From Owenia fusiformis (taxonomy: Eukaryota > Annelida > Polychaeta > Sabellida > Oweniidae): a stretch of 64,000 bases of DNA. Position 1 is the stretch's first letter, and the number at the start of each line of letters is the position of its first letter. The translations under genes were made by a program, and so were the position numbers. Shown here piece by piece: positions 46,939 through 57,838 of this stretch. The DNA lies in the NCBI GenBank assembly GCA_903813345.2, contig CAIIXF020000012.1, positions 3,389,318 through 3,453,317 of the forward strand, read 5' to 3'. The notes under the pieces were generated by a model, which saw nothing but the letters and a program-made list of their open reading frames with translations, was not told the origin of the DNA and did no database searches.

Positions 46939-48945
46939 CTTTATTCAGCTATCAAATCCTTGAAGAATGGCAAGTCTTCAGATATGGATAAAATATTAAA
47001 TGAGTATATTAAGTACAGTTAATCATTATTGATTGACATATGGGTGTAATTGTTTAATACAGTGTTAACATGTCGAGTTATGCCTGGTGACTGGTTGAAA
47101 GGAATTATTAAACCAATTTTCAATAAAGGGTTATCTGAACGATCCCAAAAAATATAGAGGTATAACATTGTGAAGCCGGTGTGCTAAATTATTCACTCAT
47201 GTGTTAAATGTAAGACTGACTGACTTCGTAAATTCAATGGAATTGTTAAATATTAATCAGTGTGGATTTCGGAAGTTTCATTCCACAACTGATCAGATCT
47301 TCGTTTTGAAATGCTTGATTGATATTCTTTTGACTAAGAAGCAAAAACTTTATTGTGGATTCGTAGATTATTCGGTTGCGTTTGACTCTGTCTGGAGAGC
47401 TGGTCTATGGCACAAGCTAATTAAATGTTATGGAATCGAAGGAAGGTTTTTAACTGTAGTCCAGAATTTGTATAATAATATTAAGAGTTGTGTATCTCAT
47501 GATAATGTTAAAAAGTCTGATTTTTTAGCTCATCTTCAGGACTATGTCAGGGAGAAAATCTCTCCCCTTTGCTCTATGCTTTGTTTATAAATGATGTAGA
47601 AGCCTTTTTACTTGACAATAGTTGTGAACCTATTCCACTAATGGCTGATGCACAACTAAATGTACTTTTAAAGTTGCTTGTTTTATTGTACGCAGATGAT
47701 ACTGAGATATTTGCTAATTCTATGACCAATTTGCAAAATGCCTTTTCTGAATTATCACGATATTGTAAAAAATGGAAAATCCACATCAACTTAGATAAAA
47801 CCAAGGTTATTGTTTTTAGTAATAGTAAAACAAGTAGAAAGGGTATTAAAAATGTAGTTTTGGATGGAATTAAAATTGGAAAATGTGTCTGTTTTTGAAT
47901 ATCTTGGAGTTATTATTGATCAAAAGGGTGGATTCAATCAAAATATCAAAAATGTATATAGCCAGGCGGAAAAGACCATGTTTGCTATACTTAGCCAGGG
48001 TAATAGATATTCGTTACCAATTAAGACACAGTTACATCTTTTTGATACGCTTGTTGCCCTCATTTTGTTATATGGGGCTGAGGTATGGGGCTTTATCAAC
48101 AATACAAAAATAACATTTGAAGTTTTTAAAGTATATCCTTAAAGTCAAAGCATCAACACCAACCTTTATGGTTTATGGTGAGTGAGGGAGAATGCCATTA
48201 AGGGTAAAATTTGATTTATGTATATTAAAATATTGGTATAGGTTAAGCTCTAACAATGAAAAAATGCTCTCAGCAAAGATGTACAAAATATATAGAAGTT
48301 ATTTTGATAAAAATCTTGTGAAGTCTAACTGGCTGAATTATGTCAAGAAGTCATTAGATAATCTTCGTATGACAAACATTTGGTTAAATCCTAGTAGTTC
48401 GCATTTTTCAAAATTTGAAGACCAGTTCAGGTAATCGTGGGAAAATGATGTTAGTAATAGTAACATAGGTTTTAATTATAGAATTTTTAAAACAGAATTC
48501 AAGTTTGAAGACTACTTATTTTCACTGCCTAAAAATATAGTCATTTTATCAAAATACAGAATGTCCAACACAAAATTACCTATTGAGAGGGGTAGGTATA
48601 GAAATGTAGAAAGAAATAGAAGATTTTGTGAACTATGTAATAACAATTCATTAGGAGATGAATTTCATTTTATGTTAGAATGTAAGTCTGTTAAAAGCAT
48701 TAGAAAACAATATTTACCCCAATGTTTTTGTAAAAACATTAGTACTTTTAAATATGCCAAGCTGTTACAATCTGATAGTAAAATATTGTTAGCATTATGT
48801 AAGTTTTTAAATGAGGCTGGGAAGCAATTGTAAATATGTTTGTTATGAAATACTTAATTGTTATATACTTATTTACTGTATGTACTTTTGCCTAATACCC
48901 TTTATTTGGGTGATGGTATAATAAATAAAATTGAATTGAAAATTG
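46939..48945 (+). pseudogene. Decayed LINE, reverse transcriptase and 3' end
   Basis: Frame-shifted reverse transcriptase: QCGFRKFHSTTDQIF, GFVDYSVAFDSVWRAGL with the first catalytic Asp, LLYADDTEIF with the YADD box, then YLGVIIDQKGG and LLYGAEVWGF. It ends with a zinc knuckle, CELCNNNSLGDEFHFMLEC. The 3' end has a short stem (ccctttatttggg) and a tail rich in ttgaa. At least five frame breaks make it inactive. It is related to, but clearly diverged from, the LINE at 49634-55616. Confidence 0.8.
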
Positions 48946-49633
48946 TATGCCAGATTCACCTGCGGTATATGGCATACACACTAACCAACGAGAACGCGAT
49001 ATGGAGGTACGCACTTGACAATAACATCGATTCAACGAACATGTTAAAGTCTATAAATTTTTATTATGATTACTGAAACAACATCTTAGTGCATTGAATA
49101 TATCAACTAATACAATTGAATAACATAAATCCATACGGTACCTGTATTGTTTGATGTTGTTTTGTGTGTTTCAGGCAAAAACACACTTCAAGTGAAATAT
49201 CATGACGCATAAATAAACGAACCTACGTTCGTGAAGCTTATACGTGACTTTTATAACCAAATCAAAAGTTCTGTATAATCAGCTTACTTTCTCGCTCCCT
49301 GTACTAATGAACAATTTACATTCCTGGCGCCCTATTGATCAATTTTTGAAACTATGTACCCTGTATTATGACATATCAAATATCTTAACATTTTAAACGA
49401 TATTATTTCACCATTGAAGTACAGCGAATAACAATAGTGGAGAGGTTAAGCTACCGTATAAAATCCAAAACGCAACTTAAACGTATCAATCGCCCCTATA
49501 CAAATACATGTAGAGTTCACACATAAATAGCCGTTCAGCTCTAGTGTTTGTTTAGACTACACCATAGCTTGAAATGATTACATAGTATGCCATTGATGAA
49601 GTTCAATAGCTGGTTTTCTAATACATATTTTAA
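48946..49633. other. Stretch between the two LINEs
   Basis: No gene is supportable. The left copy of an inverted motif (tggagaggttaagc) that also flanks the right side of the next LINE starts at 49438. Confidence 0.45.
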
Positions 49634-49813
49634 ACGAGCTCGTTTCGTAAGATTATTGGAGTTAAATCATGCGTAACATACATCATCTTCTTCAGAAAGA
49701 ATTATACTCTGCATCGAAATCAAAATTGCAAGGATAGTATTCAACAGACTGGGACAATCCAAGTGCAAGGAAACAACATCACGTCATTCAACGATGACTT
49801 TGATAACCTTAAA

Positions 49814-51022
49814 ATGTGTACTGATACAATCAATCTATCAACTGATGAAGAAAGTGATGATGATACTAGACTCATAGACCTTGATGATAATACGGTCATT
49901 GATATTGAAGTAGAAGTTGAGGGAGAAAAAATTGTGGTAGAGGCAATCAAACAAGCTGACATTAACATTAGAAAAATAAATGGTGTGGAAACAGTGGACA
50001 TGAAGAACATAACACCAACAGAAACAATGGACAAAAACGCTACAAAACTCAAAGAGGTTTTTGATAATGAAAATACACCTACAAAACTCAAAGAGGTTAT
50101 AGCTATACAGCCACAAAACACATCAAATGAAAAGCAAAGTCAAAACAAGTCTACGAAAATGATGAAATTACAAAATGAAAGTTTAGAAGAGTACAATCAG
50201 GTCACTCGTGAAGATATATCAAAACTGAACAACAAATTGAACAAACTAGAGACAACAATATGTGATCTTATGGACAAGATAAAAGAAAACAACAACATCA
50301 ATACATCAGGAAATGAGAACAATCTCTGTGAAAACGAGGTGCGAAAATTAAGAGCAGAAAAGAAAGAAAGGATAGCCTTTGTTCTAGAACAAGGAAATAA
50401 AATCAAAACATTACAATGTGAAATTGAACACCAAAGGACACTATTAAGCTCCAAAAATAGAGAAATAGAAGAGCTAAATGAAACAATGAGCACTAAAAGT
50501 AACAGTATACTAGAATCAGAAAGAGAAATCAAAAGCATGAAAAATAAAGTTAAAGACCAAGAAATGATAGAAAAAAAGTTAACCTGCAAAAATGAAGAAA
50601 TAGAAGCTCTAACTGAAAAGCTATCAGAAAAGACAATGCTGTTATTGAAAAAGGAAGATGACATTTTTGACCTGACTGTACAATGTAAAAAGTTGTCAGA
50701 TAGTGACACCGCGCCATTCACTCAAGTTAAAGGGAAGAAACAAAATACAGATTCTGGTAATGGTGAAACTAAACCGAATGAAATATCCATTGAAAGCAGA
50801 AGTTCTGATACTAAGGATGATAGACCCAAGGTTAAGATTTTGGGTTCATCTATCCTAGCCCACGTTGACCCATCTAGAATGTATGGTTTCAACACCACCA
50901 TGGAGCAAGCATATACAATCCAGCAAGCTAAAGGCAAATTGGAGAACATGAAAGATAAACCAGACGTCATAATTTACCAAGTGTTGAGTAATGATGTAAA
51001 ATCAGATCAGATGATAATATAA
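49814..51022 (+). CDS. LINE ORF1, N-terminal part: coiled coil and start of SGNH domain
   Basis: The frame is open from 49634; the first ATG is at 49814 (MCTDTINLST). The first 100 residues are acidic, with a duplicated TKLKEV segment. A long coiled coil follows (about residues 130-300: ISKLNNKLNKLETTI, EIEELNETMSTKSN). The last 66 residues begin an SGNH esterase-like fold (KVKILGSSILAHVD in place of the GDS block, then QVLSND as the Asn-Asp block). The frame ends at TAA 51020-51022, in the middle of that domain. ORF1 proteins bind element RNA; the esterase role in LINEs is not settled. Confidence 0.7.
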   Translation: MCTDTINLSTDEESDDDTRLIDLDDNTVIDIEVEVEGEKIVVEAIKQADINIRKINGVETVDMKNITPTETMDKNATKLKEVFDNENTPTKLKEVIAIQPQNTSNEKQSQNKSTKMMKLQNESLEEYNQVTREDISKLNNKLNKLETTICDLMDKIKENNNINTSGNENNLCENEVRKLRAEKKERIAFVLEQGNKIKTLQCEIEHQRTLLSSKNREIEELNETMSTKSNSILESEREIKSMKNKVKDQEMIEKKLTCKNEEIEALTEKLSEKTMLLLKKEDDIFDLTVQCKKLSDSDTAPFTQVKGKKQNTDSGNGETKPNEISIESRSSDTKDDRPKVKILGSSILAHVDPSRMYGFNTTMEQAYTIQQAKGKLENMKDKPDVIIYQVLSNDVKSDQMII

Positions 51023-51465
51023 TGGAATCTATGGAAGAACTTGTCCAACTTACTGAAACACTGAAAGAAGATAGTAAAATTATATTATCCCTACCACCCC
51101 CAAGAAAAGATGATGCTAAATGGAACGTACGTCAGAGAGCACTCAATGCAAGATTGGAAGCCAGATATCATGATAAGAGTAATGTGGTTTGTAGCTCTAA
51201 TGAAAATCTTGGCTACAATGGTCATCCAAATGCGAAATTCTACCGAGATGACGTACACATTAATATGCAAGGCACGAAAATTCTTTGTGCAAATATATTG
51301 AATACTTTAAGAAATATGTTTGGTCTTCCCCACCCCAGGCGTAACAGCAATGATAGGCCAAACAATTGGCCAAACCGATATGATCAACCAAGATTCAATG
51401 GTCGTCCAACTAACTATGAACAAACAAGATCTAGGAATAACTCCTTTAGGTCCAGAAAATATTAA
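51022..51465 (+). CDS. LINE ORF1, C-terminal part: rest of SGNH domain
   Basis: It begins at an ATG overlapping the previous stop (TAATG) in another frame. It reads ESMEELVQLTETLKED, IILSLPPPRKDDAKW, YNGHPNAKFYRDDVHIN, MQGTKIL; the Asp-x-x-His of DDVH is the expected catalytic pair of the SGNH fold. An Asn/Arg-rich basic tail follows, plausibly RNA-binding. Since the two halves make one domain, the overlap is most simply a frameshift mutation in an ATA-rich run. Stop-start coupling at TAATG, known between ORFs of some LINEs, is the alternative. Confidence 0.65.
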   Translation: MESMEELVQLTETLKEDSKIILSLPPPRKDDAKWNVRQRALNARLEARYHDKSNVVCSSNENLGYNGHPNAKFYRDDVHINMQGTKILCANILNTLRNMFGLPHPRRNSNDRPNNWPNRYDQPRFNGRPTNYEQTRSRNNSFRSRKY

Positions 51466-51929
51466 GACTGCTAGGTCTACTAGTTATTGTTACATTAGTT
51501 ATAGACTGTTGTAATGTGAATACCCACTGGGTATTTATTTATATTAAAATGCACCCTCTGGGACTTTATGCTAAACACTTAGAATATGGCACCTTACAGG
51601 GAAGGACTCATATCAAAACTATAATGGGTATACAATATATATCTTTGTAAAATTAATATTATAACTTTTCTAAATATGTGATACGTGTCTCTTATTGATA
51701 CAATAGGCATAGTATAGTGTGATACAAAATATGATGTGACATAAAATACTATAAACACAGAGTATGCGCTCTTCCCTGTATTGAATCTTGTGCCCTTAAG
51801 TATAAGAATCGATTAGATAAGGATATTTGAATTAGATTAAGAATCTTTAAAGGTTGGATCTATCGTAGTAGATATATGGATTTCATATGTATATAATCCT
51901 GTGTATTAGAAGTGTTAATCGTAGGCTAT

Positions 51930-52931
51930 ATGACAGGTTTACAAGTAGTTGATCACATATCTGTTGCCTGCTGGAATGTTCAAGGGTTAAAGAGTCGCGC
52001 ACGCGATAAAATAATTGATAAAGATTTCATCTCACAAATACAAGATCATGATATTGTATGCTTAACAGAGACACATGGGTCAAAGGACGAGCCAAACGAT
52101 TTCAGTAGTCTAAAGAATTTCACATCATGTGAAGTAACTCGGTCCAAAACAGGTAATAAACGACACGGAGGAATCGCGATATTGGTTAAAAAACATATAT
52201 TTAAAGGTGTAGCGTTCATTAAAACTAAAAACCCCAATATATTATGGGCAAAACTATCACGAGAATATTTTGATAACAAGCGAGATATATTTATATGTGT
52301 TGTGTACATGTCCCCGAGTAATTACAAAGGCAAATCTGATGACGGTTCGGATATGTATGACACCTTAACAAGCGAAGTAAGTAAATATATAACGAAAGGT
52401 GAGGTAATAATACTTGGGGATTTGAACTCCCGCACTGGTAATATGAAAGATTACATTGAGAATGATGAAATACATGATTATATCCCTCATGACATTCCGT
52501 ACCAAATAGATACACCAATCCATGAGCGTTCCAGCAGTGATAATAAGATAGATGCTGATGGGAAAAAATTGATTGAACTATGTAAAGCCTCTAACTTAAG
52601 AATTGTTAATGGCAGAGTTATAGGCGATTCGCAAGGCAACTACACTTGTCATAAATGGAACGGAAGTAGTGTAGTTGATTACTGTATAGTTGAGCAGAAA
52701 ATGCTCAAAAATATAATGTACTTTAGAATAAGTGAATATCTGACAGATTTGACTGATCATTGCATGATATCACTGCTTTTGAGGGTAAATAAGGTAACAA
52801 AGTTGAAGCAGGAAATTAGTGGTAGTGATGACAGAGTTATCAAACGGATTTCTGCTAGTAAATTTAAATGGGACCCATCACAAACTAAAAATTTCGCAGA
52901 TGCATTAACAAGTCAAACTAATATTGGGTAA
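51930..52931 (+). CDS. LINE ORF2, endonuclease half
   Basis: I chose ATG 51930 (MTGLQVVDH); the frame is open slightly upstream without another ATG. The endonuclease motifs are in order: ACWNVQGLKS, CLTETHGS with the catalytic Glu, HGGIAILV, IILGDLNSRTG with Asp and Asn, SVVDYCIV, and LTDHCMI with the final Asp-His. This domain nicks target DNA to prime reverse transcription. The frame ends at TAA 52929-52931 (TNIG, stop), but the same frame stays open beyond it, so this is a single nonsense mutation in a longer ORF2. Confidence 0.82.
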   Translation: MTGLQVVDHISVACWNVQGLKSRARDKIIDKDFISQIQDHDIVCLTETHGSKDEPNDFSSLKNFTSCEVTRSKTGNKRHGGIAILVKKHIFKGVAFIKTKNPNILWAKLSREYFDNKRDIFICVVYMSPSNYKGKSDDGSDMYDTLTSEVSKYITKGEVIILGDLNSRTGNMKDYIENDEIHDYIPHDIPYQIDTPIHERSSSDNKIDADGKKLIELCKASNLRIVNGRVIGDSQGNYTCHKWNGSSVVDYCIVEQKMLKNIMYFRISEYLTDLTDHCMISLLLRVNKVTKLKQEISGSDDRVIKRISASKFKWDPSQTKNFADALTSQTNIG

Positions 52932-55223
52932 GTTGAAAGTATATTTATAAATGCAGCCAAACTTACACTGAAAAAGAAAAAGATGTCAGGTAAGAGGAAA
53001 CAAATAAAATCAAATAAATGGTATGACAATGACTGTGTTAAATTAAGAAAGAAAGTTAAATCCCTTGGTCAGATACTGACGAAAAATCCCAATGATAGCT
53101 GTGTTAGACACAATTATTTCAAATATTTAAAGCATTATAGAAAGTGTTGTAAAGGTAAACAGAAAGAATATAAAAAAGAACTGCTAAATAGGTTAGAAAA
53201 TCTGTATGAAACAGACCCTAAAGAATATTGGGAACTATTGGACAAAATGAGAAATAATGAAAAAGGTAGTGACGGAAATGATATATCACCTCGGGGCTGG
53301 TATGATCACTATTCCAAGCTTTTTACAGATAAATCAAATGACACGACTATGGATGAGAAAATAAAGGCTTTGGAAAATGATAAAACATTTGATAATTTAG
53401 ATTATAAAATAACGGATGAAGAGCTTTGGCAAGCAGTGAAAGGCCTGAAAAATAAAAAGGCGACTGGCCATAATGGTGTCAGTTATGAAATGATAAAAAC
53501 ATCATACCCTGTGATAGGGAATATTATTTTAAAGATGTTTAATACTATGTTTTCAAATACACTCTTCCCAAAAGAGTGGAATGTATCATCAACAATAACT
53601 GTTTTCAAGAAGGGTAATTCAAGTGATCCTGGAAATTATCGTGGACTATTTATATCAGACTGCTTGGCAAAATTGTTCTCCATAATAATGAATAATCTTT
53701 TATATAACTATGTCCAAGAAAATCAAATGTTACAGGAAAACCAAATTGGCTTCAAGAAAAAGTCACGAACCACAGACCATATGTTTATTATTCGTACGCT
53801 AATTGACAGATTTATACACTTTGAGAAAAAGAAAATGTATATTTGCTTTGTAGATCTAAGAAAAGCATTCGACACGATATGGCATAAGGGACTGTATCTC
53901 AAACTTCTCCAAGCAGGAATTCGAGGTCATTTTTATCACATGGTAAAACACATGTATACTAATTCAATGGCATCAGTTAGAATTAACAGTAACGGTGACC
54001 ATACTGATATCTTTAAATGTGAGAGGGGGGTTAAACAGGGGGACCCACTCAGTCCATTAATGTTTAATATTTACATCAATGATGTTGTTGAAGAATTAAC
54101 ACTTGAATCAGACTTAAAATTACAAAAACAAAAAATAAGTTGCCTGCTATTTGCAGATGATTTAGCCATAATTACTGCAAATAAAACTGATATGGACATA
54201 ACATTGAAAAAATTAAACAATTATTGTAAACAATGGAACTTAGATATCAATACTGATAAAACTAAAATTGTAATGTTTAATAAAAGTGGTAAACGATGTA
54301 ATGATATATTCTACATTGGGGACCAGGTAATTGAAAACGTATCAAAGTATACTTATTTGGGTATGGAATTCCATGCCAACGGATCGATGAAACAAGCTGC
54401 AATCTTTATTAAAGAAAAAGCAGAAAAGGCGGAATTCAAATTGATAAGTATGCTTACACATGGTGATATTAACCTCACTTTGTGCCTGAAATTATTTGAC
54501 ATATTAGTAATACCAATTTTATTATATGGATGTGAAATCTGGGGTGCTGGTCTAATAACTAATAAAGATCTTCTGAAAAATAAAGATTTTGGCCTTGAAA
54601 TGAAATATGACAAGTCACTTCCACCGGAATTACTACATCTATCTTTTTTGAAGTTTCTATTAGGGGTGCATAGAAAAACGAGTAATTTAGCTACGATGGG
54701 TGAGTTAGGTAGATTCCCTCTGTTTATCAATATATTTTACCAACAAGTTAAATACTTAGATCATATAGAAAATGAAGGAACGAGTTCATTACTAATTAAT
54801 GCATATGCAGATAGTATTGAACTATCAAAAGTTCATAATCAACCATCATGGTACTATGACATTGATAAAATAATGGCATATGTTCAACTACAAGATAAAA
54901 ATTACATTAAAAGTAAACCGCTTGATATTAAGAAAATCCTTGAAAAAAGATATATAAAATATTGGGAAAAAACTGTCAATGATAATAAAGGGAAATTAGA
55001 ATTTTTGAATAATATCAAACAACGATGGGGAAAAGAACCATATTTGAATTTAATAAAGAACGCTGAACATAGGAAATCTATGACGCGATTAAGAATAAGT
55101 GCACACAATTTAGAAATAGAGCGAGGAAGGTATACAAGACCAATAGTTCCGAGAGATCAAAGAAAATGCAAATTATGTAAAATCAACACTGGTACGGAAA
55201 CTCATTTTATTTTTGAGTGCTAA
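52932..55223 (+). CDS. LINE ORF2, reverse transcriptase half
   Basis: It continues in the endonuclease frame after the TAA; the first ATG is at 52983 (MSGKRKQIKSN). The reverse transcriptase blocks are intact: FKKGNSSDPGNYRG, ICFVDLRKAFDTIWHKGL with the first catalytic Asp, GVKQGDPLSPLMFNIYIND, LLFADDLAIIT with the catalytic Asp pair, then YLGMEFHANG and ILLYGCEIWGAG. The C-terminus has the zinc knuckle CKLCKINTGTETHFIFEC (C-x2-C-x8-H-x4-C). It ends at a TAA created by a one-base frameshift, and the lost tail is at 55224-55410. Confidence 0.85.
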   Translation, partial: VESIFINAAKLTLKKKKMSGKRKQIKSNKWYDNDCVKLRKKVKSLGQILTKNPNDSCVRHNYFKYLKHYRKCCKGKQKEYKKELLNRLENLYETDPKEYWELLDKMRNNEKGSDGNDISPRGWYDHYSKLFTDKSNDTTMDEKIKALENDKTFDNLDYKITDEELWQAVKGLKNKKATGHNGVSYEMIKTSYPVIGNIILKMFNTMFSNTLFPKEWNVSSTITVFKKGNSSDPGNYRGLFISDCLAKLFSIIMNNLLYNYVQENQMLQENQIGFKKKSRTTDHMFIIRTLIDRFIHFEKKKMYICFVDLRKAFDTIWHKGLYLKLLQAGIRGHFYHMVKHMYTNSMASVRINSNGDHTDIFKCERGVKQGDPLSPLMFNIYINDVVEELTLESDLKLQKQKISCLLFADDLAIITANKTDMDITLKKLNNYCKQWNLDINTDKTKIVMFNKSGKRCNDIFYIGDQVIENVSKYTYLGMEFHANGSMKQAAIFIKEKAEKAEFKLISMLTHGDINLTLCLKLFDILVIPILLYGCEIWGAGLITNKDLLKNKDFGLEMKYDKSLPPELLHLSFLKFLLGVHRKTSNLATMGELGRFPLFINIFYQQVKYLDHIENEGTSSLLINAYADSIELSKVHNQPSWYYDIDKIMAYVQLQDKNYIKSKPLDIKKILEKRYIKYWEKTVNDNKGKLEFLNNIKQRWGKEPYLNLIKNAEHRKSMTRLRISAHNLEIERGRYTRPIVPRDQRKCKLCKINTGTETHFIFEC

Positions 55224-55410
55224 AAATTGGAAAAAAATGAGATATGAATACTTTGATACGTTTAACTCGATTTGCCCAAATCTAACTGTATTGACTACCG
55301 AAGAAAACGCTAATTATATGTTTAATGCTGAGGGTAACATGTGTATCACCTTTGCAAAATACCTTTATGAAATAATTGAAAAGAGATCAACAACTATATT
55401 ATCAATATAA
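55224..55410 (+). pseudogene. LINE ORF2 C-terminal tail out of frame
   Basis: One frame over, the protein continues as NWKKMRYEYFDTFNSICP, FAKYLYEIIEKRSTTI and a stop. The decayed LINE has the equivalent tail in frame after its knuckle (KSIRKQYLPQCF, LLALCKFLNEAG). This supports a recent frameshift in the T/A run at about 55220. Confidence 0.7.
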
Positions 55411-56294
55411 ATATATACATGTTGGTGTAGGCTAATAGTAGTTGTTGGTATATATCTAATGATCAGTCAATCACATTATATTGTCATTATATGCCATGTA
55501 AAATTTGCATTGTATGTTATTGTAATTGTATGTATAGTTTTAGTTTTATTTTATCATGTTTATTTGCTGTACACTCACCCGAAAGGGATTTTTAGTACAA
55601 TAAAGCATTGAATAATGATTCCCGTTGATAGCAACGTGAAATTTAAAATCTCCCGTTCTAAACACGCAACTTTGAAGTTGAACGGGTATCTGATGTAGAC
55701 TAAAGCGATACAATCCTATGTTGATTCAATGTACTTTGCGTTTACGTATACGTTTTGAAAAACCGTATTTGCTTAACCTCTCCAGTGACTCAACCCGAGT
55801 ACCAAACGTATTAACCTGTTGACTAAGCAGTCGATATACTTCTGGCGACCTGGTTGAAAGCCGAAAATTTCGCGCATGCGCAATCGAGGTAGGGTAGTGT
55901 GTTGGAGCCAGAATAACTTGGCACACTCGGTTAGTCTAAACTGTCATGGTCACATGAAAATAACAAAGAAATCCGCGAAAATAACATTTCAGAGATAGAA
56001 AGTTTTACCTTAATAAATCGTGTATTGGGGAAATATCACAAGCTTTGTAGTCAAAATAACAAAAAGATGTTATTTGAGCTGAGTACAAGATAAGATATTC
56101 TGACATTGGTTTTAGTACAACTTTTAATTATATCAAGAATAAATGACAATTGTCTTATTATATATATCAAATGCACTTGTTCTTTCATCCAGAGGAAGTG
56201 ATGGTATTTGCCCTGTAACTTTGCATTAAAACACTTCTACTATGGACCTCGCTCCCAAAATTACAGATAAGGAGAGGATTTTTAGTTGCATTAC

Positions 56295-56345
56295 CTTGTT
56301 TGTTTTTATCTGTTGTTGCTGTCGTTGTCATCACTGGCTTAGTTG
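56295..56345 (-). CDS. Protease gene 2, exon: Thr-rich linker
   Basis: A 51-bp open segment, phase 1-1, lies between gcgtctattgtag and GTAATG. It encodes TKPVMTTTATTDKNKQ. Short Thr-rich exons are common O-glycosylated spacers between extracellular modules. It joins in frame to the cysteine exon before it (CCK-A-TKPV) and to the TSP1 exon after it (KNKQ-G-VYHW). Its short length makes it less certain than the other exons. Confidence 0.6.
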
Positions 56346-56569
56346 CTACAATAGACGCAAACAGATGCACTTGTATTTCAGTTAAGTTTATAAAATAATT
56401 CAGAGTTATACAGAGGGCTCTCCAAAAAACGTCCACATTTTTTACTATATCTTTTTTATATAATAAATGAAAAAATTTTTTGTTTTTTTATTTAAGCAAT
56501 TTTTTCCTTGAAAATGAAAGTTTAAATGACTCCCTAAAAGGGCGTTTACTAAATATTAAGTAATTTTAC

Positions 56570-56794
56570 CTTTACAGCATACGGATGCCAATGTGTCATC
56601 ATCGCGAACACATGTGAAATTCTTCTTACATTTTTTGTCTTCACAATTGAAAACTTTTCCCTTTCTATTCCAAGGTATTCCAGAATGACATATTGTCGTG
56701 AGGCAGCACTTTTCATTCGTGCAACCATATCCGAAAGGGCAATCTGAACTCTGGACACAGGTTGTTGATCCCTTCTTTGGAGTTCTACATTTCG
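56570..56794 (-). CDS. Protease gene 2, exon: WAP/lustrin-like cysteine module, second copy
   Basis: The 225-bp exon is phase 1-1, between ttatttcaag and GTAAAA. It has two parts: a WAP-like half (CRTPKKGSTTCVQSSDC, then YGCTNEKCC) and a lustrin-type half (GIPWNRKGKVFNCEDKKC, ending LASVCCK). It differs from the exon at 57839-58063 at about a dozen residues. Modules of this type often inhibit proteases or bind matrix, so it may control the attached protease domain. Confidence 0.82.
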
Positions 56795-57838
56795 CTTGAA
56801 ATAATAAAAAACACAACCAGATCTGAATTGCATAGGATTGCATCCTCTCTTGAGAAATATAAATTGTAAACTACACTTAAATTCGATACACTAAATCTAA
56901 TGAAATAAGTGAGATTCAGTATGTAAATGAATTAATCCATAGACATATGCTTTGAAGCAAGGTAATGTGAGGTAAAGTAAAGTAACACGGTGAAATGTGT
57001 TCTTTCCCTTTTTGAGGGGACAATAATGTGTAAAGGTTCATGTGCAGTATTGCAAGTGATTTTAGACGGTCAGGTCATACCTTTCACCATTGGTTCTTTA
57101 TGACCATGACTACAGTCAGTGGTATTTATTATAACAATATGTATTCTTTCAAGTGAAGTACCCATAATAGTAAAATATCAATCCAACGCTCTAAAAAATA
57201 ATGGATTGGTGCCCCACCTTTACCCTTTTTTTAATTTTAGGCTCATTTTCTAAAAAGAGGATCTTGTTTTTCTAAATTTAAACATGTCAAAAGTTTTTTA
57301 TACACTATATTAACAATTTTTGTAAAAGGGATGTATTTTGAAATGTGTTAAAGATAAAAACACATACACTGTATCCCCTGTTCTTTTCCCATGCGAAAAT
57401 TCGTTACATGCATTGTTTTCAGCATAATTTTGGTCACCAGACGTATTAACCTGTTGACTAAGCAGTCGATATACTCCAACGCGACCTAGTTGAAAGCCAA
57501 AAATTTTGCGCATACGCGATCGATGTAGGGTAGTGAGTTAGAGCCAGAATAACTTGGCACACCTGGTTAGTCAAAACTGTCATGGTCACATGAAAATAAC
57601 AAAAGGATCCGCGAAAATAACATTTCAGAGATTGAAAATTTTATCTTAATAATTCGTGCTTTGAGGAAATATCGCAAGCTTTGTAGTCAAAATAACAAAA
57701 GAGATGTTATTTGAGCTGAGTACAAGATAAGATATTCGGACATTGGTTTTAGTACAACCTAAAAATTTCTGATATAATAAATGAAAGTTTGCAGTGACTA
57801 CCTGAAAGGGCGTTTACTAAATAACTAAGTAATCTTAC

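Larger units (their letters stand above)
49634..55616 (+). mobile_element. Nearly intact LINE (CR1/L2-group features)
   Basis: It carries, in order, a coiled-coil plus SGNH ORF1 (49814-51465), an apurinic endonuclease and reverse transcriptase ORF2 (51930-55223), a zinc knuckle, and a 3' UTR ending in a short stem and an attgaat tail near 55616. ORF1 esterase domains are known from CR1/L2-group LINEs. Only three lesions are seen: a stop/frame change in ORF1 at 51020, a TAA in ORF2 at 52929, and a frameshift at about 55220. The 5' limit is uncertain. It lies antisense in an intron of protease gene 2. Confidence 0.8.
49438..55784. repeat. Inverted motif pair flanking the LINE
   Basis: The motif tggagaggttaagc at 49438-49451 is repeated inverted at 55771-55784. 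Weaker similarity continues inward for another 30 bases (aaaacg, taaac). It may be the terminal repeats of an older DNA transposon into which the LINE inserted. No transposase or convincing target duplication was seen. Confidence 0.35.
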
